Source of the DNA: Paenibacillus sp. FSL W8-0426
GTDB lineage: Bacteria > Bacillota > Bacilli > Paenibacillales > Paenibacillaceae
Reading direction: 5' to 3'
NCBI RefSeq assembly: GCF_037969725.1
Contig: NZ_CP150203.1
Span: forward strand, 3,860,001 to 3,924,000
Length of the DNA stretch: 64,000 nt
This document shows positions 26,920 to 36,621 of the stretch, piece after piece. Position 1 is the first letter of the stretch; the number at the start of each line of letters is the position of its first letter. The notes below the pieces were generated by a model. It was not told where the DNA came from, ran no database searches, and was given only the letters and a program-made list of their open reading frames with translations. The position numbers and the translations under genes were made by a program.

Positions 26920-27660
26920 ATGTTCAATGTTGCAATCTGTGACGACGAGGAAAAACAAAGAGAGCTTGTAAAAACGATGCTGATCTCCCTATCTCTAAAA
27001 AGCAATATCGATTTCCAGATTACGTTGTTTGCATCCGGCGAACAGCTGGTCTCCCATTATCAAGACGTTGGGGACACGTTTCATATTCTCATCATGGATG
27101 TGGAAATGAGCGGAATGAACGGAATCCAGACGGCCAAAGAAATCCGAAATATGAAGCATTTGGATGTGCAGATCATGTTTTTGACCAGTTATCCGGAGTA
27201 TATGGTGGAGAGTTTTGACGTGGTCACCTTTCAATATTTGATCAAACCGATCCAGCCTCATATCTTTGAAGAGAAAATGATTAAACTGTGCCAGTACTTT
27301 AAAGCGATGGACAAAAAGTTTGTGCTGATCAAATCTGACTATGAAGAATTGCTGTTGAAATACGATGATATTCTGTGGATTGAGGTCGTGAAGAGTTTGA
27401 CGATCAAAAACAAATTGAATGTTGTAACCAAAGAAAATACCCATGTGAGCAAAGGCATTCTTTCCCATTATGCGGACGCTTTGAAAGACCATGGTTTCTT
27501 GCAAATACACCGCTCGATCATCATCAACCTGATGCATGTTCAGAAGTTTGCCGGCGCACAGGTCGTCATGCTAAATGGCACTGTGCTGCCTATTGGACGA
27601 TCCAAAGTCAAAGAAGTCAAGGATGCCTACACTAAATTTATGATCATGAGGATTCAATGA
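26920..27660 (+). CDS. LytTR-family response regulator (AgrA-like)
   Basis: A 246-residue response regulator. Receiver domain at about 1-125 with acidic pair CDDEE, phospho-acceptor aspartate in LIMDVEMSGMNG, T/S in FLTSYPEY and lysine in YLIKPIQP. A LytTR DNA-binding domain fills the C-terminal 110 residues (LLLKYDDILWIEVVKS … LQIHRSIIINLMHV … LPIGRSKVKEV). Start at 26920 (AAAGGCGG upstream). The kinase gene begins two bases after its stop. This pairing is typical of peptide quorum sensing or bacteriocin control. Confidence 0.92.
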   Translation: MFNVAICDDEEKQRELVKTMLISLSLKSNIDFQITLFASGEQLVSHYQDVGDTFHILIMDVEMSGMNGIQTAKEIRNMKHLDVQIMFLTSYPEYMVESFDVVTFQYLIKPIQPHIFEEKMIKLCQYFKAMDKKFVLIKSDYEELLLKYDDILWIEVVKSLTIKNKLNVVTKENTHVSKGILSHYADALKDHGFLQIHRSIIINLMHVQKFAGAQVVMLNGTVLPIGRSKVKEVKDAYTKFMIMRIQ

Positions 27661-27661
27661 T

Positions 27662-28960
27662 ATGGATGCGTATGTATTTTTGTCCGTCATCGTCGTTCCC
27701 TTACTTATGGCATTTCAGGTGAATTTTTATTTCGATTCCGTGCTGGGCAAGCCCAAACGAAAGCCCCAAAGAGTCATTTATTTTATCGTATTCGTTGTAC
27801 TGGGTAGTTTCTATCTGGGAACTTCATTTTCACCAGTCGTTTCGTCTGCTCTGGCTTTGCTGTTCATCTTCAGCCTGGCGCAATCCTATAAGGTCGAATT
27901 CATCATTAAACTTGCTTTTACCGTCCTGTATGCAGTGCTGCTCACAACGGTGAATTACATTGCGGTGTATATTATGAGTGCGCTGGACGCTACGGATTAC
28001 ACCATATGGGATCATTACAACCCGGAGAATCATTGGGTGTCCTCCAAAGTCATGCTGCTTGGCTGCAGCATGATGTTCGTTGTCATCCAGATCGTTCGTT
28101 TGATCGCCAAACGCAGAAGTTTCGCCATGCATTATCGGTATTATTTCTTGTTTCTGATCGTACCCACCATAACGATCTATCAGATCAATGTGGCCTCGAA
28201 TTATAGTGAAAAAAACATATTTTATATCGTTTCCGTGCTAGGGTCCCTTTTTCTTAATGTGTTCATTGTATACGTATTCGATAATATGGTCGAAAAGGTT
28301 CAGCTCGCGCATGTAAATGCCCAGCTGCAGCGACAGATGGATTATCAGGATGCCAACTATGAGAAGACGGTGCACAGTTTCAAAAACGTGAAAAGCATCA
28401 TCCATGATATCCATCAGCAGTTTCTGTACATTGAAGAATGTATCCAGCAAAACAAGCTTGATGCGGCAGGTGATCATATTAGACTTACGTTAAACAAGAT
28501 TGAAGGAGCATACCAACGGGTAAACTCGGGCAATCTCGTGATTGATGCCCTTGTTACGAATACCATTGCCGTGGGGCAAGCAAACGGGATCCGAATCGAT
28601 ACCCGAATCGGGCTTCATTCACAGCATGTGCACATCGATCGATATGATCTGTGCGTGGTGCTTGGCAATATGCTGGATAATGCCGTCGAGGCTTCCAAGA
28701 AAGTGAGGCAAGCTGAAGACCGATATATTCTGATCGCAATCCACTCCACGGCCTCTGCACTCGCCATCCAGATTATGAATCATGTGGAGCAACCATTAAC
28801 TCACTTGAAGAGTGAGAAGCCCAATCCGGAGTATCATGGGATCGGCCTCACCAATATATCGAGGATGTGTGAGAAATATGGAGGACATATGAGTATCGAG
28901 AATCACCATCGGACATTCAATAACATGGTTGTGCTTCCTTTCCACACAAATCATCCCTGA
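27662..28960 (+). CDS. AgrC-like sensor histidine kinase
   Basis: A 432-residue membrane kinase. The first 215 residues form about six to seven membrane segments. Then comes a dimerisation region with histidines in SIIHDIHQQFLYIE and a GHKL ATPase domain with N-box GNMLDNAVEAS and G-box YHGIGLTNI. The layout matches AgrC/ComD-type kinases of the HPK10 class, which read secreted peptides. No agrB/agrD-like genes lie beside it, so the signal is unknown. Confidence 0.9.
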   Translation: MDAYVFLSVIVVPLLMAFQVNFYFDSVLGKPKRKPQRVIYFIVFVVLGSFYLGTSFSPVVSSALALLFIFSLAQSYKVEFIIKLAFTVLYAVLLTTVNYIAVYIMSALDATDYTIWDHYNPENHWVSSKVMLLGCSMMFVVIQIVRLIAKRRSFAMHYRYYFLFLIVPTITIYQINVASNYSEKNIFYIVSVLGSLFLNVFIVYVFDNMVEKVQLAHVNAQLQRQMDYQDANYEKTVHSFKNVKSIIHDIHQQFLYIEECIQQNKLDAAGDHIRLTLNKIEGAYQRVNSGNLVIDALVTNTIAVGQANGIRIDTRIGLHSQHVHIDRYDLCVVLGNMLDNAVEASKKVRQAEDRYILIAIHSTASALAIQIMNHVEQPLTHLKSEKPNPEYHGIGLTNISRMCEKYGGHMSIENHHRTFNNMVVLPFHTNHP

Positions 28961-28989
28961 ACATGCCGTTCAAGGATGGTTTTTTTCCA
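28952..28989 (+). terminator. terminator of the two-component operon
   Basis: CATCCCTGAA, loop CATGCCG, TTCAAGGATGG then seven T. The kinase stop codon is inside the left arm. Confidence 0.85.
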
Positions 28990-29070
28990 TTCAGGGTTCG
29001 TTAGCGCACGGTGTACCTCCTTCCGGATATGATGAATCTATCATACAAAAAGCACTTGAGGGAGGATGTT

Positions 29071-31125
29071 ATGATGAAGAAACTGATCAGTATATTATGC
29101 ACGGCGGTGCTTGTGATCACACCAATGACGGGCGTCATGGCCAAGACGAACCCAAACGCGACCGTTGAGGTGGCTGCCAACAGAATCGCTACGGATTTGC
29201 TGCAAAATTACGGTGTCACAAGTCTGCAATATGCCATTATGGATGAAGGAAAGATCATTTTGTCAGATGGCGCGGGGCTTCACGACAAGGCATCACAGAT
29301 CCCCGTGGACAAAGAGAGCATGTTCGGAATCGGCTCGGTGAGCAAAATGTACGTCACGGCCGCTGCCATGATGCTGGTCGATTCCGGCAAAGTCGATCTG
29401 GACCAGCCTCTTACGACGTATATTAAAGACTTCGAGATGGCCGATTCTCGCTATACCCAAATCACGCCGCGCATGCTGATGAATCATTCTTCCGGTCTGT
29501 ACGGCACGCACTATGGAAACAGCATGTTGTTTGATGATAATGACACCATGAATCATGATGAATTACTGCTCAAACTCAAGACAGAACAACTAAAGTCAGA
29601 CCCGGGAGCGTATTCCGTTTATTGCAATGACGGTTTCCAGCTGCTTGAAATATTGGTTGAACGGGTGAGCGGGTTAAGCTACAGCGAATATATCGCCAAA
29701 TTCATCAGCAATCCGCTGCAGTTGGAATCGACCAAGACACCGCTAGATTCATTCGACAGAGACCGGTTATCCGAGACGTATTGGCCAACGATTGAAACTA
29801 AACTGCCTGCCGAAAATGCCAATATCCTCGGCACAGGCGGAATCTACTCGACTGCAGAAGAATTAACCCGGTTTGCAGAAGTATTGATGGGGAACAGACC
29901 GGACATTCTGTCCGAATCCGCGGCAGAGTCCATGCAAAATCATGAATATCGTCAAGGAATCTGGGTGTCTGAAGAGAGAAATACGTTCAACTACGGTCTT
30001 GGCTGGGATGCCGTGGATCTGGCACCGTTCAGCGATTACGGCATTACTGCACTCACTAAAGGTGGAGACACCATGATGTATCATGCATCGTTAATCACGA
30101 TCCCTGAACATGATATTTCGATGGCTGTTCTGTCCTCAGGCGGATCTTCCATCTACAACCAGATGTTTGCCAGCAAAGTTCTGCTCGAGGTACTGGAGGA
30201 TCAAGACATCATTGATGAGATTCAGCCGGATCAAACATTCCCACCACCCGTGAAAGTGAACATGCCGGCGGAGTTGACTGCATATTCCGGTCTATATGGT
30301 ACGGTAGGTACTACGCTGGATATAAACATCCAAAATGGCGAGATCAAACTGCCTGCCTTACAAGGAGGACTCATCCCGGAGCAGATTTATGTGTACACAG
30401 GTGAAGGACAATTTACGAGTCCCGATGGAAGTGTAAAGATTAGTTTCGAGAAAGAAAGCAACGACAAGGTGTACGTTAAAGTGCTGGCAAATATAACGTT
30501 ACCCGGTCTGGGACAAACAGTGATGAATACTTATGATTATCAGAAATTGGAGCATCAAGCGCTGGATACAGCAACGAAAGAAAAGTGGGCTGCTCGCAAC
30601 GGTTCGAAATATTACGCACTGGATGAAAAAATAACGTCGATCTTCTATCTGCTTCCTTCGATGCTGATCAAGAACCTGACCGTTGATGCTGAGAACGGCT
30701 ACGCCAACGGCACACGAGTGGTTGATCCGAACTATGCAGAGAATGTCGCCCAGATTCCTGTGATGAACGGAAGAGATGCCTTCGATCTGCAGCTCTACAC
30801 GAAGGGTGATGCCGAGATTTTGATTCAGGATGGGCAGGAATATATTGCAGAGGATGCCATCGCTCCGATCTTCGGCGGGAAAACAGGAATCACTACCATT
30901 CAGGCAAACGGTCAAGCCCGGTGGTATGCGATTGACGCCCGCTCGGCGAACAAATCGTTAACGGTGGATTCTCCGGATCGCGGAGGTTATGCCGTATATA
31001 ACGCCAAAGGGGAAGTAGTTCACTTTTCCGTGGCAACCCATCAACAAACAACACAGCTTCCGGAAGGTGGTTTTATCGTTTTTGGCGGTGAAGCCGGGGA
31101 TGTCTTCAACATCCATCTGAAATAA
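29071..31125 (+). CDS. secreted serine hydrolase (beta-lactamase/PBP4* family)
   Basis: About 684 residues. Sec signal peptide to VMAK (near 25). A class C beta-lactamase-like domain follows (about 35-390): catalytic SVSK in GIGSVSKMYV, YCN in VYCNDGFQLLE and a KGG-like LTKGGDTMMYH third motif. The remaining 290 residues are beta-rich with no named domain (begins TAYSGLYGTVGTT, typical of the extension in this family). Start at 29071 follows GGGAGGATG. It sits 110 bp behind the two-component operon and may be its target. Peptidase or esterase on cell-wall or peptide substrates is the likely role. Confidence 0.87.
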   Translation: MMKKLISILCTAVLVITPMTGVMAKTNPNATVEVAANRIATDLLQNYGVTSLQYAIMDEGKIILSDGAGLHDKASQIPVDKESMFGIGSVSKMYVTAAAMMLVDSGKVDLDQPLTTYIKDFEMADSRYTQITPRMLMNHSSGLYGTHYGNSMLFDDNDTMNHDELLLKLKTEQLKSDPGAYSVYCNDGFQLLEILVERVSGLSYSEYIAKFISNPLQLESTKTPLDSFDRDRLSETYWPTIETKLPAENANILGTGGIYSTAEELTRFAEVLMGNRPDILSESAAESMQNHEYRQGIWVSEERNTFNYGLGWDAVDLAPFSDYGITALTKGGDTMMYHASLITIPEHDISMAVLSSGGSSIYNQMFASKVLLEVLEDQDIIDEIQPDQTFPPPVKVNMPAELTAYSGLYGTVGTTLDINIQNGEIKLPALQGGLIPEQIYVYTGEGQFTSPDGSVKISFEKESNDKVYVKVLANITLPGLGQTVMNTYDYQKLEHQALDTATKEKWAARNGSKYYALDEKITSIFYLLPSMLIKNLTVDAENGYANGTRVVDPNYAENVAQIPVMNGRDAFDLQLYTKGDAEILIQDGQEYIAEDAIAPIFGGKTGITTIQANGQARWYAIDARSANKSLTVDSPDRGGYAVYNAKGEVVHFSVATHQQTTQLPEGGFIVFGGEAGDVFNIHLK

Positions 31126-31233
31126 ATGGAATGGATTAAACAATAAGAGGAATTTTCATGAAGCGGCGACTTTCTTCCGAAATTCAATCGGCTGGAGGTC
31201 GCCGAGTTTGTTTGGTCATCTGATCTAAAGATC

Positions 31234-31746
31234 TTAATCAATATCTGCAATAACCCATCGAGCTGAATCTCCCTCTTCTTTCTTTTTCCAAAAAACCATG
31301 ATGTTGCTGTATTCTTCGTCGTTCTCCTTCAGTTCAGTAACCATTACGACTGCCTGATAAAGCTTCTTTTGTTCTTGAATGGTAATGTCACTCATGGAGG
31401 TAACCTTGCGAACTTTGAGTTTTCCCATACCCGATATTGGCGCTTGAGGATCAATAAGGCTCATATACCCCTTTTCATCCTCTTCCCATATATATCGCAG
31501 GCGGGCATTCATTAGTTTGACGATCTCCAGCTCGTCCCCTGTATACTTCGTTTCATCAAGGTAAACGGGCGGGATATCTTCAGCCTCTTTGGCTGTCGTT
31601 ATTTCTTCGTCCTTTTGCTTGTTTTCCTCTTCAGTCACACTTTCCGTCACTGGAATCGTTGGCTTCTGTACCTCTTCACGGGTTGTTTTATCTTGACAAG
31701 CGATTAATAATGCAAATAATCCAAGCATAGCGGTAAGCTTTTTCAA
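31234..31746 (-). CDS. small lipoprotein of unknown function
   Basis: A 170-residue protein with lipobox LLIACQ (cysteine near 17), an acidic linker rich in E and T, then a folded domain (KYTGDELEIVKLMNARLRYI, KKLYQAVVMVTELKEN). It starts with TTG at 31746 behind GAGGGATGGG. The second half looks like an NTF2-like small domain but this is only an impression. Confidence 0.65.
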   Translation of the reverse strand: MKKLTAMLGLFALLIACQDKTTREEVQKPTIPVTESVTEEENKQKDEEITTAKEAEDIPPVYLDETKYTGDELEIVKLMNARLRYIWEEDEKGYMSLIDPQAPISGMGKLKVRKVTSMSDITIQEQKKLYQAVVMVTELKENDEEYSNIMVFWKKKEEGDSARWVIADID

Positions 31747-31825
31747 GATCCCATCCCTCGCATTCTTTATTCGTGAGGTGCTTCATCATCTCCGGATGTT
31801 CCTACCCCCATTGACAACTCACTAA

Positions 31826-32047
31826 CTAGTACTCAAGTTTTAGCGAGGTCCAAAGAAAAATAACCAATATAGCTGAAGGAATCGTGATGCCCATGATCAA
31901 TGCGATATAGGGTAACGGTGTTTTTAGATAATTTTTAAATTCCCTATACTTCTCCTTGCTTTTTATCTTTGAATGGGTTTGCCTCTTAATACCTTCTACT
32001 ATTTTTACGATTTCCTTTTCATCTAATTCTCGAATATCTTCCCACAA
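31826..32047 (-). CDS. small membrane protein, start uncertain
   Basis: About 73 residues: an amphipathic, charged N-terminal half (IVKIVEGIKRQTHSKIKSKE) and one or two membrane segments at the C-terminus (YIALIMGITIPSAILVIFLW). The only start in the annotated frame is TTG without a ribosome binding site. The frame stays protein-like upstream (NYEDTYIKL) until a stop near 32097, so the real start may be lost by a small frameshift near 32085. Unknown family. Confidence 0.45.
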   Translation of the reverse strand: MWEDIRELDEKEIVKIVEGIKRQTHSKIKSKEKYREFKNYLKTPLPYIALIMGITIPSAILVIFLWTSLKLEY

Positions 32048-32172
32048 TTTTATATACGTGTCTTCGTAGTTTTTATTGTAATTAATTGTTCATATCATGA
32101 TCACTCCCAACATTTATATGGCGTATAGCGTTTATGTTTCGAATGAACAATATTATTTTAGGAGGAATCAAG

Positions 32173-32727
32173 ATGAAGCGACTAATTTCTCTGTTGTTGA
32201 TGTTAACTTTAGTTGTCGGTGCAGCGTCCGTTGCATCTGCTAAGGCCCCCTCTTTAAATGACCTCTCTTTTAAAGAGCGCGCGGCGTACATGTATAGTGA
32301 TTCAATAAAAAAATCCGTATTAAATGTCTCGAAAAGCGGTAAGTTAACCACCACGACCTATAACTCCATTTATATTCCAGTAAAGGATGTCTTTAAAGCA
32401 TCCGGAGTAAAGATGATGTGGGATGGAAAGAACAAAATAACTAAAATTATAAATCGAGGACAAGAACTCATTCTTAATTTCTCTGGAAAGGAAATCACGG
32501 CGAGTGAGAACCAAGTCGTTCTCCCTGAAGATTGGGTACAATTGAACGATGGAGTCTCGACTATTAATGCATTTGTCTTAGCGTACATCTTTGAAGAATA
32601 TGCCGATGATTCGGATCAAGAAAGACTGGACTGGGCAGAGAAACTTGAATTTTTGGATATCAAACAAACGACGGGGATCCCAGGGGTCGATCGATATATG
32701 CATGTATTTGTTGAGTTTAACGATTAG
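32173..32727 (+). CDS. secreted stalk-domain-like protein
   Basis: About 184 residues with a signal peptide (MKRLISLLLMLTLVVGAASV, cleavage after ASA near 24). The mature part has the pattern IYIPVKDVFKASGVKMMWDG then KNKITKIINRGQELILNFSG, which resembles the copper amine oxidase N-terminal-like stalk domain common in Paenibacillus. Start has TAGGAGG. A TnpB element is inserted right after it, moving the old terminator (34104-34140) 1.4 kb away. Confidence 0.75.
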   Translation: MKRLISLLLMLTLVVGAASVASAKAPSLNDLSFKERAAYMYSDSIKKSVLNVSKSGKLTTTTYNSIYIPVKDVFKASGVKMMWDGKNKITKIINRGQELILNFSGKEITASENQVVLPEDWVQLNDGVSTINAFVLAYIFEEYADDSDQERLDWAEKLEFLDIKQTTGIPGVDRYMHVFVEFND

Positions 32728-32782
32728 AAGGACCATCGTTCATTGAACACTCCCACCACTTAGCCTTCGCTTGAAGTGGGGG
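32724..32782 (-). ncRNA. predicted right end/guide part of the TnpB omega RNA
   Basis: In this family the omega RNA covers the 3' end of tnpB and the right-end hairpin and then reads about 16-20 bases of flanking DNA as guide. Here the hairpin is at 32750-32782 and the guide would be the minus-strand bases just below 32745 (beginning about TGAACGATGG). Position inferred from family knowledge; exact ends unknown. Confidence 0.45.
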
Positions 32783-34078
32783 ATTCTTGGGTCATCGAAC
32801 CTCTTGGTTCGAAGTGGACCAAGCGATCCCTGTGGTTCCCACAGTTCTCGGGCGATATGACGATCGATATGGCAACATCCTTAATGTTTCGGGCTGCATT
32901 GACATCCCGATCATGGAGGGTCTGGCAGGATGAGCACACCCATTGCCGTACCGAAAGATCTTTAACCCCTCGGTGTAGTGCTCCGCATACATGGCAGGTT
33001 TGACTTGTCGGAGCGAACGTATCCGCAATCTTGAGGGTGCGCCCGTACCATTCCGCTTTATACGTGAGCTGCCTTCTGAACTCACTCCAGGATGCATCGG
33101 CGATCCATTTGGCCAGCTTGTGATTCTTAAGCATGTTTGAAACTTTTAAGTCTTCGATACTGATCGTTTGGTTTTCACGAATCAGCTTGGTGGACAGCTT
33201 GTGCAAAAAGTCATGGCGGATATTCACCATTCTCTCGTGGATCAGGGCGACCTTCCGTTTGGCTTTTTGCCAATTAGAACCGTCTTTCGTACGCCGGGCC
33301 AGCCTCCGCTGCCAGCTTGCCAACTTCTTTTCATACCGGCTCCAGGCTTTCGGATGAGTATCCCGCATACCCTCGGAGGATACCGCAAACGTTTTAAGTC
33401 CCAGATCGATCCCTACCGACTTCTCGTTATCCGGTAAGGGCTCTATCTCCACTTCACAGATGAGGGAAACAAAATACTTCCCCGCGGCATTTCGCCGTAC
33501 CGTAGCCGAGAGAATGCGTCCTTCACAGAGGCGAGAGTTTGCAAACCGCAGCCACCCCAGCTTGGGGAGCTTCAGCCTATTTCCATTCACAGCGATATTT
33601 CCATTCGTATATCGGGTCGTGTAGCTTTGTACCGGATGTTTACGGTTTTTGAAACGCGGAGCCTGCGTCTGCTTCTTGAAAAAACGATCAAAGCTATCGG
33701 CTACATGCCGAACAGACGATTGTAGAGCAATACTATCCGTTTTTTTCAACCATGGATGTTCTTGCTTTAGATCTGGAAGCTGCGTGGCACAAGCATGGTA
33801 CGACAAGCCCTTACCCGTGGCGGCAAACGTATCCTTCCATTGTCCTAGAAAATGGTTGAATACAAAACGGCAACATCCAAACATCTGATGGATTAGCTGC
33901 TGCTGTGCACGATTGGGGTAGATCCGATACTTGTATGCTTTATGGAAGAGCATGCCATACACCTCCGTTCCTTGCAGTTATTATAGCACATATGTTCGGT
34001 TCTGAATACCAAAAGATGGCGATTCATCCCCCACCTAAAGCTGACGCTTTTGAGGAGGGAGTCTTCTCGCCTTCAACG
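32745..34078 (-). mobile_element. stand-alone IS200/IS605-type element (tnpB only, IS1341 group)
   Basis: The element holds tnpB but no tnpA. The right-end hairpin (CCCCCACTT … AAGTGGTGGG on the minus strand, 32750-32782) overlaps the tnpB stop. At the other end a CTCCTCAAAAGC / GCTTTAGGTGGGG imperfect hairpin lies at about 34026-34060. The minus-strand sequence before the left end is TTTAT (34083-34079), a known target-adjacent motif type for this group. No terminal repeats or target duplication, as expected. Ends are estimated to a few bases. Confidence 0.75.
32760..33953 (-). CDS. tnpB: RNA-guided endonuclease TnpB (IS605 OrfB)
   Basis: About 397 residues. RuvC-type nuclease of IS200/IS605 elements, ancestor of Cas12, using an omega RNA from the element's right end. 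The N-terminal OrfB_IS605 helix-turn-helix begins [20 protein letters not shown]. Catalytic residues appear intact: D in [12 protein letters not shown] in [11 protein letters not shown] and D in [11 protein letters not shown]. The zinc finger is CHVCG … CSSC. Start at 33953 (CGGAGG upstream). Full length with no frameshift, so probably active. Confidence 0.93.
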   Translation of the reverse strand: MLFHKAYKYRIYPNRAQQQLIHQMFGCCRFVFNHFLGQWKDTFAATGKGLSYHACATQLPDLKQEHPWLKKTDSIALQSSVRHVADSFDRFFKKQTQAPRFKNRKHPVQSYTTRYTNGNIAVNGNRLKLPKLGWLRFANSRLCEGRILSATVRRNAAGKYFVSLICEVEIEPLPDNEKSVGIDLGLKTFAVSSEGMRDTHPKAWSRYEKKLASWQRRLARRTKDGSNWQKAKRKVALIHERMVNIRHDFLHKLSTKLIRENQTISIEDLKVSNMLKNHKLAKWIADASWSEFRRQLTYKAEWYGRTLKIADTFAPTSQTCHVCGALHRGVKDLSVRQWVCSSCQTLHDRDVNAARNIKDVAISIVISPENCGNHRDRLVHFEPRGSMTQESPTSSEG

Positions 34079-34103
34079 ATAAAGCACTTTTAAATTCTTA
34101 CAT

Positions 34104-34140
34104 CTAAAACCTCTCCCTGTGTTGTTGGGAGAGGTTTTAG
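34104..34140. terminator. bidirectional terminator
   Basis: CTAAAACCTCTCCC and GGGAGAGGTTTTAG form a perfect 14-base stem around TGTGTTGTT, with T-rich sequence in the arms on both strands. It serves the minus-strand gene ending at 34208 and, before the TnpB insertion, probably also the plus-strand gene ending at 32727. Confidence 0.85.
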
Positions 34141-34207
34141 CATGTTTAGAATGAAATCATGTTGACCGAAACCACCCGTTTCCGCTCAAGCTTATAGGAG
34201 AACTACA

Positions 34208-36517
34208 TTACTTCTCCATCGGGAGTGGCGTAAAGAGCAGATTGACCGGCAGGTTGCTTCCTGGCGCGGCAGAGAACAGAATCGTTACGCTTTCTCCAGA
34301 GGATCCTGTGCGGTAGAGAACGCTTTGTTCACTCGACGTGTTGACGGAAGTGCTGTTTTCAGCAATCTGCACAACCTGTCCGTTCACAAGAGCTACTCCA
34401 AAATATTTTCCTCCGCGAGGGTTAAAAGAGATCAGCGTACGCGGAGCGACATTGTTCAATGTGATTTTGTACAATACGCCAAAGTTGCCCGCATTGGATG
34501 CGTCTATGTAGGCCATTGGATCTTTTCCGACCAGATTCGGATCGCTCGCATTGTCGCCGAGCGGCAGGCGGGCTGGTTTGTCTCCCAATGGCTGATCGTA
34601 CGTGATGATGCGAGTAGCATTCGGGTACGTTCCGCGGTTGTGCACGCCGTCACGATCAAGCACAGGCAGCATCGGCAGGGCTTCGAACGGATCTTTATTT
34701 TCTTCGACCATGATCACGTTATAGTCCAGTGGATAATCGCTGAATGCGTCCGAATAAAGTGAGATCACTTGTCCTTGTTTCATCGGAGTTTTATTGAGCT
34801 CGGTCAAAATCAGTTTGCTTTCTCCAGGTTGAATATACTCTTTCTTTTGATCGGACCCAGTCTGAATCGACTTGAACCATTTATCGATAGACAATTTCCC
34901 GGCTACGGTAGCATATGGAGTAGGTCCCGCAAAGCCCATATTTTGTTGTTCGAATACTGCCGGATATGGATTGTTATTCGTTGCGATAACATACATTTTT
35001 ACTCTTTTGCCTGTATTGTTCACATGGTGAATCATGAAACGGGTCTGCCCCGTAGATGATTCTTTATATACTATGCCTTCCGTATTCACCGTTTCCGGGC
35101 TGTTGCTGCGGATCAGCAGGCTTGGCTCATCGGTGTACGTATAAGGCACTTTTTCCATAGAATGCACTTCCCCGCCGTTGAAGGCAAATTTCTGTCCGAC
35201 CGGGGTGAAGAGTAAATTGAAATCGGATTGAGTATACAACGTCTCATCGGTTATGGTGATGACTTTGCTGTACGTGTCGGTTGCACCGTGTTTGTCCGTA
35301 ACGGTAATGGTCACCGTTTTGGGACCCGGAACAAAGAATGCCAATGAGTTGTTCTCCCATTCCACTTCGTTGATAGCATTTTCATCATCCGTGCTTTGGT
35401 CGATATACGTGATTTTTTCACCCATCTTGTACTGTTCCTTGTCCGTCGTGAACATGGCTACTGGAGGAAGATTAGGCTTCAGAACTTCAATCGTCATCGA
35501 GTAGGGATCGCTCCATTGGCCGTTGGAATCCTGAACTTGATATGAAATCGTATATGTACCCGCCTGATCAAACGATTCCTGACGACCTGTCCAGCGCTCG
35601 TCAACGATCTTCAGTCCATTTGGAGAACTGTAGGAAGTCACGTAGTTCACCTGATCGCCCGCAACAATTTCCTTTTGGGAAATCGTAAAGCTTGCAACAG
35701 GTTTCGTATTTAGATTCAGCACAACCGTTTTAGCCGACTGATTCACTTTGTAAGTGATGTTCAGAGCTTGGGTGATCGAAGTTAACGGCACCATGAACGT
35801 ATTTTTTTGCTGGTAAGCAGGGCCTTTCATCGTTCTGGACTCGCCATTCACGGTATAGACCTTGCTGTTGGTTTTGAATCGGAGCTCGTTATCACCACTG
35901 ATGATGATCGTTTCCTTCGTTTTGCTGTCGTATTTGACTCCATATCCCACACGATCCACCAGTGCACGAATGGCAACATAGGATACACCGTTTTTTACAG
36001 TCATCGGCTGGCCAGCAAGATACGTTTTCCCGTCCTGCTCCATTTTGTTGCTATTCATGTACAAAGTCAGATCTCCGCCCGATGTTCCAGCAGCCGTTCC
36101 ATTTGTAGCAGGCTGCTCGACTTGAGCAGGGGGCGCTTTCGTGTCGTCATCCTTTGAAGCTTCCGCAGCTCCTTCCTGCCCTGTGGAACTCTCCCCGGGT
36201 TTGTTCGTCGTTGTCTCTTCGCCAGTGGCAGTCGGGGTCGTATTGGTTGCAGGCGTAGTCCCCGTGTCTGTTAGTGTGGAAGCTTCCGTTCCTTTCTCAG
36301 TAGATGGAGCACTGGAGGATGCGTTGCTGCTTTTTGTCACCACTTCACTCTCGGCAAGCGGCTGCTCTTGCTTTATGACCTCCACCGATTCTACGTTGGC
36401 GGACTGCAAAGCTTCAACGTCGGCTTGACCCACCGATTGCGCATTCACCGAACCAACTGCAAATGCTTGAATAACAGCTAAAGCGGTAAAAATGGACATG
36501 TTCTTTTTCAGATTCAT
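34208..36517 (-). CDS. secreted stalk/PKD-like surface protein
   Basis: About 769 residues. Signal peptide to VNAQ (near 26). A Thr/Ser/Glu-rich low-complexity linker (about 40-145) follows. Next is a copper amine oxidase N-terminal-like (stalk) domain (about 150-270; MTVKNGVSYVAIRALVDRVG and NTFMVPLTSITQALNITYKV). Two PKD/Ig-like domains (about 275-450; KHGATDTYSKVITITD) are followed by a C-terminal domain of unknown kind (about 455-769). No wall anchor motif, so probably secreted or loosely attached. The start at 36517 has GAAGGAG at long spacing; ATG at 36550 is the alternative. Function unknown; polymer binding is plausible. Confidence 0.8.
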   Translation of the reverse strand: MNLKKNMSIFTALAVIQAFAVGSVNAQSVGQADVEALQSANVESVEVIKQEQPLAESEVVTKSSNASSSAPSTEKGTEASTLTDTGTTPATNTTPTATGEETTTNKPGESSTGQEGAAEASKDDDTKAPPAQVEQPATNGTAAGTSGGDLTLYMNSNKMEQDGKTYLAGQPMTVKNGVSYVAIRALVDRVGYGVKYDSKTKETIIISGDNELRFKTNSKVYTVNGESRTMKGPAYQQKNTFMVPLTSITQALNITYKVNQSAKTVVLNLNTKPVASFTISQKEIVAGDQVNYVTSYSSPNGLKIVDERWTGRQESFDQAGTYTISYQVQDSNGQWSDPYSMTIEVLKPNLPPVAMFTTDKEQYKMGEKITYIDQSTDDENAINEVEWENNSLAFFVPGPKTVTITVTDKHGATDTYSKVITITDETLYTQSDFNLLFTPVGQKFAFNGGEVHSMEKVPYTYTDEPSLLIRSNSPETVNTEGIVYKESSTGQTRFMIHHVNNTGKRVKMYVIATNNNPYPAVFEQQNMGFAGPTPYATVAGKLSIDKWFKSIQTGSDQKKEYIQPGESKLILTELNKTPMKQGQVISLYSDAFSDYPLDYNVIMVEENKDPFEALPMLPVLDRDGVHNRGTYPNATRIITYDQPLGDKPARLPLGDNASDPNLVGKDPMAYIDASNAGNFGVLYKITLNNVAPRTLISFNPRGGKYFGVALVNGQVVQIAENSTSVNTSSEQSVLYRTGSSGESVTILFSAAPGSNLPVNLLFTPLPMEK

Positions 36518-36621
36518 TTCTTGTCTTCGGCTCCTTCTGCTCACATGCAAATTTCATTCTTTCGAAAGTCATACTATTAAACGCCTGACTCCAAGGAAAA
36601 GTTACATAATATTTTGTATAT

